64,000 nt of DNA from Siphonodentalium dalli (Eukaryota; Mollusca; Scaphopoda; Gadilida; Siphonodentaliidae): the NCBI GenBank assembly GCA_032622095.1, contig CP136066.1, positions 186,038,716 to 186,102,715 on the forward strand. Direction: 5' to 3'. Below, piece after piece: positions 45,083 to 57,360 of the stretch (within the stretch, counting starts at the first letter, position 1; every line of letters begins with the position of its first letter). The notes under the pieces were generated by a model. The model was not told the DNA's origin, ran no database searches, and saw only the letters and a program-made list of their open reading frames with translations. The position numbers and the translations under genes were made by a program.

Positions 45083-45747
45083 AAATGTCCAGTACCATAT
45101 GTTGAGGCTTGCACATCCATGGTCATTGGTGATGTTCACTATCGTTTACAACGCACATTGTTAAATCATCTTGATAACATAATAGTGTGGGGTCCCAATG
45201 TAGATATTGTATATTTATTGAATAGAACCAAGCCACTATGATTTTCATAACCTATTCAGTTTGGAGGGATTTTTAAGACTCTATTCCAATTTTGTATCCA
45301 GCCAGAAATAGAAAAAGATGAGAGGGTACCGAGATGGTGAAAAACGGCATGTAAATCAGCCATAGCCATCAAAACGAAAATCGCTAAACAACCAACAATG
45401 TTAACTCTGACCTTCCTGAGCACATCTGTTGCGTCGCTTGAACCAGTAAACCATAAAGGCAAGTGGATTGGATGATTTGGGGACATATCGCGGCTATTTG
45501 TGGTAGATTTTGCCAAAAACATGCGAAAATAAGCTGAGTTTGCTTATGACGGCAGCCATCTTGAATTTAGAGGTCGCGTGACATTAAAAAAATGGAATAG
45601 AGTTCAATTATTTAGCACAACCCATTCCGATGTTGAAAATATACATGCCTTGCCTCTACTAAAAAAGTATACAAAGAACCAGTTTTTGAACAGTTGCCCC
45701 CACACTATAATTATATCGCGGCGATATATCTATCCAATCGACGACCA
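45083..45747. other. No gene seen
   Basis: A minus frame of 88 codons (45256-45522) has no recognised motif. No splice-like borders or paired ends. Confidence 0.35.
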
Positions 45748-46256
45748 CAGACACGGTGGGTGATCACGTGGTTTCGAGTTGATGAATATCACGCATTCAA
45801 AATGGCCGAAGCGATCACAAACGCGACCTTAAACGATGAAAAGGGTAATAAACTAGGATAATGATGGTATATTACATAGTATTTTGGCAGCTCCGAGCAT
45901 ATGCTATACTATTTTTCAAACAAGCTGATACCTCATTTGTTTCAAAACTCACAGTTGTTTGCTCTAACATTCTGACCAAAGTTGTCAGTCGAAGGATTAC
46001 CTCTGCTAGATGTATAGACTTGTGTATTACACGAACCTCCGACTGGAAACTTTGGTCAGAATGTTATAGAAAACTACTGAGTGTTTCCGAACAAATAAGG
46101 TAGCAACTTGTTTTAAAAATAAACTAGCATATGCTCGTAAGAGTCAAAATGCTATGTTTGTGTCAGTTTCTCATATATTATGTTTTTGTGCGGTTGAACA
46201 GTTTGAATGAGTGGTACTCACCAACCTCGAAACCACGTGATTCCTCACCGTGAGAT
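45748..46256. mobile_element. Inverted-repeat element directly left of the satellite
   Basis: GTGATCACGTGGTTTCGAG at the left faces CTCGAAACCACGTGATTCCTC at the right (46226-46246). Inner arms CTCCGAGCATATGCTA and TAGCATATGCTCGTAAGAG, with CTAACATTCTGACCAAAGTT and AACTTTGGTCAGAATGTTAT in the centre, make a long fold. The plus frame at 45861-46103 lies in the fold. Confidence 0.68.
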
Positions 46257-46270
46257 AACCTGGTCATTGA

Positions 46271-49200
46271 GCATCGGCCAGTATAAACCAGTTATAAACC
46301 AGCATCGGCCAATATAAACCAGTTATAAACCAGCATCGGCCAACTTAAACCAGTTCTAAACCAGCATCGGCCAATATAACCAGTTATAAACCAGTTATAA
46401 ACCAGCATCGGCCAATATAAACCAGTTATAAACCAGCATCGGACAATATAAACCAGTTATAGACCAGCATCGGTCAATATAAACCAGTTATAGACCAGCA
46501 TCGGACAATATAAACCAGTTATAACCCAGCATCGGACAATATAAACCAGTTATAAACCAGCATCGGACAATATAAACCAGTTATAGACCAGCATCGGACA
46601 ATATAAACCAGTTATAACCCAGCATCGGTCAATATAAACCAGTTATAAACCAGCATCGGTCAATATAAACCAGTTATAAACCAGCATCGGACAATATAAA
46701 CCAGTTATAAACCAGCATCGGACAATATAAACCAGTTATAGACCAGCATCGGACAATATAAACCAGTTATAAACCAGCATCGGACAATATAAACCAGTTA
46801 TAAACCAGCATCGGTCAATATAAACCAGTTATAGACCAGCATCGGACAATATAAACCAGTTATAACCCAGCATCGGACAATATAAACCAGTTATAAACCA
46901 GCATCGGTCAATATAAACCAGTTATAACCCAGCATCGGTCAATATAAACAAGTTATAGACCAGCATCGGACAATATAAACCAGTTATAAACCAGCATCGG
47001 ACAATATAAACCAGTTATAAACCAGCATCGGTCAATATAAACCAGTTATAAACCAGCATCGGACAATATAAACCAGTTATAACCCAGCATCGGTCAATAT
47101 AAACCAGTTATAGACCAGCATCGGACAATATAAACCAGTTATAACCCAGCATCGGACAATATAAACCAGTTATAAACCAGCATCGGTCAATATAAACCAG
47201 TTATAAACCAGCATCGGACAATATAAACCAGTTATAAACCAGCATCGGACAATATAAACCAGTTATAGACCAGCATCGGTCAATATAAACCAGTTATAAA
47301 CCAGCATCGGACAATATAAACCAGTTATAAACCAGCATCGGACAATATAAACCAGTTATAAACCAGCATCGGACAATATAAACCAGTTATAGACCAGCAT
47401 CGGTCAATATAAACCAGTTATAAACCAGCATCGGACAATATAAACCAGTTATAGACCAGCATCGGTCAATATAAACCAGTTATAGACCAGCATCGGACAA
47501 TATAAACCAGTTATAAACCAGCATCGGACAATATAAACCAGTTATAACCCAGCATCGGACAATATAAACCAGTTATAAACCAGCATCGGACAATATAAAC
47601 CAGTTATAGACCAGCATCGGACAATATAAACCAGTTATAACCCAGCATCGGTCAATATAAACCAGTTATAAACCAGCATCGGTCAATATAAACCAGTTAT
47701 AAACCAGCATCGGACAATATAAACAAGTTATAAACCAGCATCGGACAATATAAACCAGTTATAGACCAGCATCGGACAATATAAACCAGTTATAAACCAG
47801 CATCGGACAATATAAACCAGTTATAAACCAGCATCGGTCAATATAAACCAGTTATAGACCAGCATCGGACAATATAAACCAGTTATAACCCAGCATCGGA
47901 CAATATAAACCAGTTATAAACCAGCATCGGTCAATATAAACCAGTTATAACCCAGCATCGGTCAATATAAACCAGTTATAGACCAGCATCGGACAATATA
48001 AACCAGTTATAACCCAGCATCGGACAATATAAACCAGTTATAAACCAGCATCGGTCAATATAAACCAGTTATAAACCAGCATCGGACAATATAAACCAGT
48101 TATAACCCAGCATCGGTCAATATAAACCAGTTATAGACCAGCATCGGACAATATAAACCAGTTATAACCCAGCATCGGACAATATAAACCAGTTATAAAC
48201 CAGCATCGGTCAATATAAATCAGTTATAAATCAGCATCGGACAATATAAACCAGTTATAAACCAGCATCGGACAATATAAACCAGTTATAGACCAGCATC
48301 GGTCAATATAAACCAGTTATAAACCAGCATCGGACAATATAAACCAGTTATAAACCAGCATCGGACAATATAAACCAGTTATAAACCAGCATCGGACAAT
48401 ATAAACCAGTTATAGACCAGCATAGGTCAATATAAACCAGTTATAAACCAGCATCGGACAATATAAACCAGTTATAAACCAGCATCGGACAATATAAACC
48501 AGTTATAGACCAGCATCGGTCAATATAAACCAGTTATAAACCAGCATCGGACAATATAAACCAGTTATAAACCAGCATCGGACAATATAAACCAGTTATA
48601 AACCAGCATCGGACAATATAAACCAGTTATAACCCAGCATCGGTCAATATAAACCAGTTATAGACCAGCATCGGTCAATATAAACCAGTTATAGACCAGC
48701 ATCGGACAATATAAACCAGTTATAGACCAGCATCGGTCAATATAAACCAGTTATAACCCAGCATCGGTCAATATAAACCAGTTATAGACCAGCATCGGTC
48801 AATATAAACCAGTTATAAACCAGCATCGGACAATATAAACCAGTTATAGACCAGCATCGGTCAATATAAACCAGTTATAAACCAGCATCGGTCAATATAA
48901 ACCAGTTATAAACCAGCATCGGACAATATAAACCAGTTATAACCCAGCATCGGTCAATATAAACCAGTTATAGACCAGCATCGGACAATATAAACCAGTT
49001 ATAACCCAGCATCGGACAATATAAACCAGTTATAAACCAGCATCGGTCAATATAAATCAGTTATAAATCAGCATCGGACAATATAAACCAGTTATAAACC
49101 AGCATCGGACAATATAAACCAGTTATAGACCAGCATCGGTCAATATAAACCAGTTATAAACCAGCATCGGACAATATAAACCAGTTATAAACCAGCATCG

Positions 49201-52200
49201 GACAATATAAACCAGTTATAAACCAGCATCGGACAATATAAACCAGTTATAGACCAGCATAGGTCAATATAAACCAGTTATAAACCAGCATCGGACAATA
49301 TAAACCAGTTATAAACCAGCATCGGACAATATAAACCAGTTATAGACCAGCATCGGTCAATATAAACCAGTTATAAACCAGCATCGGACAATATAAACCA
49401 GTTATAAACCAGCATCGGACAATATAAACCAGTTATAAACCAGCATCGGACAATATAAACCAGTTATAACCCAGGAACGGTCAATATAAACCAGTTATTG
49501 ACCAGCATCGGTCAATATAAACCAGTTATAGACCAGCATCGGACAATATAAACCAGTTATAGACCAGCATCGGTCAATATAAACCAGTTATAACCCAGCA
49601 TCGGTCAATATAAACCAGTTATAGACCAGCATCGGTCAATATAAACCAGTTATAAACCAGCATCGGACAATATAAACCAGTTATAGACCAGCATCGGTCA
49701 ATATAAACCAGTTATAAACCAGCATCGGACAATATAAACCAGTTATAAACCAGCATCGGACAATATAAACCAGTTATAAACCAGCATCGGACAATATAAA
49801 CCAGTTATAAACCAGCATCGGCCAATATAAACCAGTTATAAACCAGCATCGGACAATATAAACCAGTTATAAACCAGCATCGGACAATATAAACCAGTTA
49901 TAAACCAGCATCGGACAATATAAACCAGTTATAAACCAGCATCGGACAATATCAACCAGTTATAGACCAGCATCGGTCAATATAAACCAGTTATAGACCA
50001 GCATCGGTCAATATAAACCAGTTATAAACCAGCATCGGTCAATATAAACCAGTTATAAACCAGCATCGGACAATATAAACCAGTTATAAACCAGCATCGG
50101 TCAATATAAACCAGTTATAAACCAGCATCGGACAATATAAACCAGTTATAAACCAGCATCGGACAATATAAACCAGTTATAAACCAGCATCGGACAATAT
50201 AAACCAGTTATAGACCAGCATCGGTCAATATAAACCAGATATAAACCAGCATCGGACAATATAAACCAGTTATAAACCAGCATCGGACAATATAAACCAG
50301 TTATAAACCAGCATCGGACAATATAAACCAGTTATAACCCAGCATCGGACAATATAAACCAGTTATAAACCAGCATCGGTCAATATAAACCAGTTATAAA
50401 CCAGCATCGGTCAATATAAACCAGTTATAAACCAGCATCGGACAATATAAACCAGTTATAAACCAGCATCGGACAATATAAACCAGTTATAGACCAGCAT
50501 CGGTCAATATAAACCAGTTATAAACCAGCATCGGACAATATAAACCAGTTATAAACCAGCATCGGACAATATAAACCAGTTATAGACCAGCATCGGACAA
50601 TATAAACCAGTTATAACCCAGCATCGGTCAATATAAACCAGTTATAAACCAGCATCGGACAATATAAACCAGTTATAAACCAGCATCGGACAATATAAAC
50701 CAGTTATAAACCAGCATCGGACAATATAAACCAGTTATAGACCAGCATCGGACAATATAAACCAGTTATAAACCAGCATCGGACAATATAAACCAGTTAT
50801 AAACCAGCATCGGTCAATATAAACCAGTTATAGACCAGCATCGGACAATATAAACCAGTTATAGACCAGCATCGGTCAATATAAACCAGTTATAGACCAG
50901 CATCGGACAATATAAACCAGTTATAACCCAGCATCGGTCAATATAAACCAGTTATAAACCAGCATCGGACAATATAAACCAGTTATAGACCAGCTTCGGC
51001 CAATATAAACCAGTTATAGACCAGCATCGGACAATATAAACCAGTTATAACCCAGCATCGGTCAATATAAACCAGTTATAAACCAGCATCGGTCAATATA
51101 AACCAGTTATAGACCAGCATCGGACAATATAAACCAGTTATAGACCAGCATCGGACAATATAAACCAGTTATAGACCAGCATCGGTCAATATAAACCAGT
51201 TATAACCCAGCATCGGTCAATATAAACAGGTTATAGACCAGCATCGGACAATATAAACCAGTTATAAACCAGCATCGGACAATATAAACCAGTTATAAAC
51301 CAGCATCGGACAATATAAACCAGTTATAACCCAGCATCGGTCAATATAAACCAGTTATAGACCAGCATCGGACAATATAAACCAGTTATGAACCAGCATC
51401 GGACAATATAAACCAGTTATAAACCAGCATCGGTCAATATAAACCAGTTATAGACCAGCATCGGACAATATAAACCAGTTATAACCCAGCATCGGCCAAT
51501 ATAAACCAGTTATAAACCAGCATCGGTCAATATAAACCAGTTATAAACCAGCATCGGACAATATAAACCAGTTATAGACCAGCATCGGACAATATAAACC
51601 AGTTATAAACCAGCATCGGACAATATAAACCAGTTATAAACCAGCATCGGTCAATATAAACCAGTTATAGACCAGCATCGGACAATATAAACTAGTTATA
51701 ACCCAGCATCGGTCAATATAAACCAGTTATAACCCAGCATCGGACAATATAAACAAGTTATAAACCAGCATCGGACAATATAAACCAGTTATAACCCAGC
51801 ATCGGTCAATATAAACCAGTTATAGACCAGCATCGGACAATATAAACCAGTTATAGACCAGCATCGGACAATATAAACCAGTTATAAACCAGCATCGGAC
51901 AATATAAACCAGTTATAAACCAGCATCGGACAATATAAACCAGTAATAAACCAGCATCGGTCAATATAAACCAGTTATAGACCAGCATCGGACAATATAA
52001 ACCAGTTATAACCCAGCATCGGTCAATATAAACCAGTTATAAACCAGCATCGGTCAATATAAACCAGTTATAGACCAGCATCGGACAATATAAACCAGTT
52101 ATAACCCAGCATCGGTCAATATAAACCAGTTATAAACCAGCATCGGTCAATATAAACCAGTTATAGACCAGCATCGGACAATATAAACCAGTTATAACCC

Positions 52201-55200
52201 AGCATCGGTCAATATAAACCAGTTATAACCCAGCATCGGACAATATAAACCAGTTATAACCCAGCATCGGACAATATAAACCAGTTATAAACCAGCATCG
52301 GACAATACAAACCAGTTATAACCCATCATCGGTCAATATAAACCAGTTATAACCCAGCATCGGACAATATAAACAAGTTATAAACCAGCATCGGACAATA
52401 TAAACCAGTTATAACCCAGCATCGGTCAATATAAACCAGTTATAGACCAGCATCGGACAATATAAACCAGTTATAGACCAGCATCGGACAATATAAACCA
52501 GTTATAAACCAGCATCGGACAATATAAACCAGTTATAAACCAGCATCGGACAATATAAACCAGTAATAAACCAGCATCGGTCAATATAAACCAGTTATAG
52601 ACCAGCATCGGACAATATAAACCAGTTATAACCCAGCATCGGTCAATATAAACCAGTTATAAACCAGCATCGGTCAATATAAACCAGTTATAGACCAGCA
52701 TCGGACAATATAAACCAGTTATAACCCAGCATCGGTCAATATAAACCAGTTATAAACCAGCATCGGTCAATATAAACCAGTTATAGACCAGCATCGGACA
52801 ATATAAACCAGTTATAACCCAGCATCGGTCAATATAAACCAGTTATAACCCAGCATCGGACAATATAAACCAGTTATAACCCAGCATCGGACAATATAAA
52901 CCAGTTATAAACCAGCATCGGACAATACAAACCAGTTATAACCCATCATCGGTCAATATAAACCAGTTATAAACCAGCATCGGACAATATAAACCAGTTA
53001 TAGACCAGCATCGGACAATATAAACCAGTTATAAACCAGCATCGGACAATATAAACCAGTTATAAACCAGCATCGGTCAATATAAACCAGTTATAGACCA
53101 GCATCGGACAATATAAACCAGTTATAACCCAGCATCGGTCAATATAAACCAGTTATAACCCAGCATCGGACAATATAAACCAGTTATAACCCAGCATCGG
53201 ACAATATAAACCAGTTATAGACCAGCATCGGACAATATAAACCAGTTATAAACCAGCATCGGACAATATAAACCAGTTATAAACCAGCATCGGTCAATAT
53301 AAACCAGTTATAACCCAGCATCGGTCAATATAAACCAGTTATAGACCAGCATCGGACAATATAAACCAGTTATAAACCAGCATCGGACAATATAAACCAG
53401 TTATAACCAAGCATCGGACAATATAAACCAGTTATAACCCAGCATCGGTCAATATAAACCAGTTATAGACCAGCATCGGACAATATAAACCAGTTATAAA
53501 CCAGCATCGGACAATATAAACCTGTTATAAACCAGCATCGGTCAATATAAACCAGTTATAAACCAGCATCGGACAATATAAACCAGTTTTAAACCAGCAT
53601 CGGACAATATAAACCAGTTATAACCCAGCATCGGTCAATATAAACCAGTTATAAACCAGCATCGGACAATATAAACCAGTTATAAACCCGCATCGGCCAA
53701 TATAAACCAGTTATAACCCAGCATCGGACAATATAAACCAGTTATAACCCAGCATCGGACAATATAAACCAGTTATAAACCAGCATCGGACTATATAAAC
53801 CAGTTATAGACCAGCATCGGTCAATATAAACCAGTTATAGACCAGCATCGGACAATATAAACCAGTTATAACCCAGCATCGGTCAATATAAACCAGTTAT
53901 AAACCAGCATCGGGCAATATAAACCAGTTATAGACCAGCATCGGCCAATATAAACCAGTTATAGACCAGCATCGGACAATATAAACCAGTTATAACCCAG
54001 CATCGGTCAATATAAACCAGTTATAAACCAGCATCGGTCAATACAAACCAGTTATAGACCAGCATCGGACAATATAAACCAGTTATAGACCAGCATCGGA
54101 CAATATAAACCAGTTATAGACCAGCATCGGACAATATAAACCAGTTATAAACCAGCATCGGACAATATAAACCAGTTATAAACCAGCATCGGTCAATATA
54201 AACCAGTTATAAACCAGCATCGGTCAATATAAACCAGCTATAGACCAGCATCGGACAATATAAACCAGTTATAAACCAGCATCGGACAATATAAACCAGC
54301 TATAAACCAGCATCGGACAATATAAACCAGCTATAAACCAGCATCGGACAATATAAACCAGTTATAAACCAGCATCGGTCAATATAAACCAGTTATAAAC
54401 CAGCATCGGTCAATATAAACCAGTTATAGACCAGCATCGGACAATATAAACCAGTTATAGACCAGCATCGGTCAATATAAACCAGTTATAACCCAGCATC
54501 GGTCAATATAAACCAGTTATAGACCAGCATCGGACAATATAAACCAGTTATAAACCAGCATCGGACAATATAAACCAGTTATAAACCAGCATCGGACAAT
54601 ATAAACCAGTTATAACCCAGCATCGGTCAATATAAACCAGTTATAGACCAGCATCGGACAATATAAACCAGTTATAAACCAGCATCGGACAATATAAACC
54701 AGTTATAAACCAGCATCGGTCAATATAAACCAGTTATAGACCAGCATCGGACAATATAAACCAGTTATAACCCAGCATCGGCCAATATAAACCAGTTATA
54801 AACCAGCATCGGTCAATATAAACCAGTTATAAACCAGCATCGGACAATATAAACCAGTTATAGACCAGCATCGGACAATATAAACCAGTTATAAACCAGC
54901 ATCGGACAATATAAACCAGTTATAAACCAGCATCGGTCAATATAAACCAGTTATAGACCAGCATCGGACAATATAAACCAGTTATAACCCAGCATCGGTC
55001 AATATAAACCAGTTATAACCCAGCATCGGACAATATAAACAAGTTATAAACCAGCATCGGACAATATAAACCAGTTATAACCCAGCATCGGTCAATATAA
55101 ACCAGTTATAGACCAGCATCGGACAATATAAACCAGTTATAGACCAGCATCGGTCAATATAAACCAGTTATAAACCAGCATCGGTCAATATAAACCAGTT

Positions 55201-56654
55201 ATAGACCAGCATCGGACAATATAAACCAGTTATAACCCAGCATCGGTCAATATAAACCAGTTATAAACCAGCATCGGTCAATATAAACCAGTTATAGACC
55301 AGCATCGGACAATATAAACCAGTTATAACCCAGCATCGGTCAATATAAACCAGTTATAACCCAGCATCGGACAATATAAACCAGTTATAACCCAGCATCG
55401 GACAATATAAACCAGTTATAAACCAGCATCGGACAATATAAACCAGTTATAACCCAGCATCGGTCAATATAAACCAGTTATAAACCAGCATCGGACAATA
55501 TAAACCAGTTATAGACCAGCATCGGACAATATAAACCAGTTATAAACCAGCATCGGACAATATAAACCAGTTATAAACCAGCATCGGTCAATATAAACCA
55601 GTTATAGACCAGCATCGGACAATATAAACCAGTTATAACCCAGCATCGGTCAATATAAACCAGTTATAACCCAGCATCGGACAATATAAACCAGTTATAA
55701 CCCAGCATCGGACAATATAAACCAGTTATAGACCAGCATCGGACAATATAAACCAGTTATAAACCAGCATCGGACAATATAAACCAGTTATAAACCAGCA
55801 TCGGTCGATATAAACCAGTTATAACCCAGCATCGGTCAATATAAACCAGTTATAGACCAGCATCGGACAATATAAACTAGTTATAAACCAGCATCGGACT
55901 ATATAAACCAGTTATAACCCAGCATCGGACAATATAAACCAGTTATAACCCAGCATCGGTCAATATAAACCAGTTATAGACAAGCATCGGACAATATAAA
56001 CCAGTTATAAACCAGCATCGGACAATATAAACCAGTTATAAACCAGCATCGGTCAATATAAACCAGTTATAAACCAGCATCGGACAATATAAACCAGTTA
56101 TAAACCAGCATCGGCCAATATAAACCAGTTATAACCCAGCATCGGTCAATATAAACCAGTTATAAACCAGCATCGGACAATATAAACCAGTTATAAACCC
56201 GCATCGGCCAATATAAACCAGTTATAACCCAGCATCGGTCAATATAAACCAGTTATAACCCAGCATCGGACAATATAAACCAGTTATAACCCAGCATCGG
56301 ACAATATAAACCAGTTATAACCCAGCATCGGTCAATATAAACCAGTTATAGACCAGCATCGGACAATATAAACCAGTTATAAACCAGCATCGGACAATAT
56401 AAACCAGTTATAAACCAGCATCGGTCAATATAAACCAGTTATAACCCAGCATCGGTCAATATAAACCAGTTATAAACCAGCATCGGACAATATAAACCAG
56501 TTATAAACCAGCATCGGCCAATATAAACCAGTTATAACCCAGCATCGGTCAATATAAACCAGTTATAAACCAGCATCGGACAATATAAACCAGTTATAAA
56601 CCCGCATCGGCCAATATAAACCAGTTATAAACCAGCGTCGGTCAATATAAACCA
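46271..56654. repeat. 31-bp satellite array, about 335 copies
   Basis: The unit is CATCGGACAA, then TATAAACCAG, T, TATAAACCAG. It is a 31-mer containing two copies of TATAAACCAG and one 10-bp spacer. The main variants are A, T or C after CGG, and ATAAACC, ATAGACC or ATAACCC at the second junction. Stop codons occur in all frames and nothing is coded. Rare variants recur at exact multiples of 31. TAAATCAGTTATAAATCAGC at 48218 and again 837 bp on equals 27 units. AAACAAGTTATAAACC at 51751 and 52371 is 620 bp apart, equal to 20 units. Block duplications therefore enlarged the array. Array edges are sharp: divergent units occur at the left, and the right ends at ACCATCATCTAG. Confidence 0.95.
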
Positions 56655-56755
56655 TCATCTAGTTTATAAAATGAACCCAGGTGCAGGTGTCCATCCATTC
56701 ATTACATTATGTCATGGGACTGGGACCAAGCCTGGATATAGTGTGTTTGACATTT

Positions 56756-56849
56756 GCAGAATGAGGTCATCATAGGGTGAATTTAGTGATGCTATCCCGC
56801 ACAGCGGGCTAGCATCACTAAATTCACACTCTGTGGGACCTCATTCTGC
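56756..56849. mobile_element. GCAGAATGAGGTCC hairpin, copy beside the satellite
   Basis: GCAGAATGAGGTC and GACCTCATTCTGC arms enclose AGGGTGAATTTAGTGATGCT and AGCATCACTAAATTCAC, closing on ATCCCGCACAGCGGGCT. It is the most symmetrical copy in the window and lies 100 bp beyond the array. Confidence 0.78.
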
Positions 56850-57046
56850 TTAGGCCCCGTGGGAAATATCTATATAGTCCCAAATTAACATTGTTTTACT
56901 TTTTCCCCCTGTTCAGTTCCTATATTCCCTAATTTGCAGAAGATAAATTGCATAATCGAGTTGTCTATAATGGGTGAATATCGCCAACTGGGGAACTTCA
57001 ATCTGATATAGATACATGTAGGTCTCCCATATCAGTTGGGGCCAAA

Positions 57047-57139
57047 GCAGAATGAGGTTCCAGGAGGGTGAATTTGGTGATGCTAGCCCGATGTACGGGA
57101 TAAATCGTCACTAAATTCATCATATGTGGCCCTCAGACA
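57047..57139. mobile_element. GCAGAATGAGGTCC hairpin overlapping the K2P coding end
   Basis: The left arm is GCAGAATGAGGTTCCAGGAG, then GGTGAATTTGGTGATGCTAG. The centre is CCCGATGTACGGGAT. The right arm is diverged: CGTCACTAAATTCATCATAT, then GTGGCCCTCAGAC. The right arm and centre are read as the last ~17 codons and stop of the potassium channel on the minus strand. Confidence 0.7.
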
Positions 57140-57360
57140 CACTATATCCAAGCTTGACTGGGACATTGTCTGCATGTTTGTACGAACCTTCATTGTATAT
57201 TTCTCTTCAAACTGCCTGTTCTTTTCAGCGCGCTCGATTCCTTTTCTATAAATATTAGCAATACTGTTGATTATCGTTGCAAGCCAAGCCAATCCGATCA
57301 GGATCCAAGCTCCGATAAATATCTTATAGAAAATTCGATGACGTTCCTCTCTAGCTTCTC
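57083..57360 (-). CDS. K2P exon C: M4 and C-terminal tail
   Basis: Acceptor TGTTTCAG at 57361-57368, phase 1. Encodes EAREERHRIFYKIFIGAW, then M4 and a charged, helical tail, stop TAG at 57083-57085. TREK and TALK channels have longer tails. The last residues (RATYDEFSDDLSRTSG) come from the repeat at 57047-57139. Confidence 0.88.

Noticed and set aside
46271-56654. CRISPR array
   Set aside because: Units are contiguous 31-mers without unique spacers, in eukaryotic DNA with no cas genes; it is a satellite.
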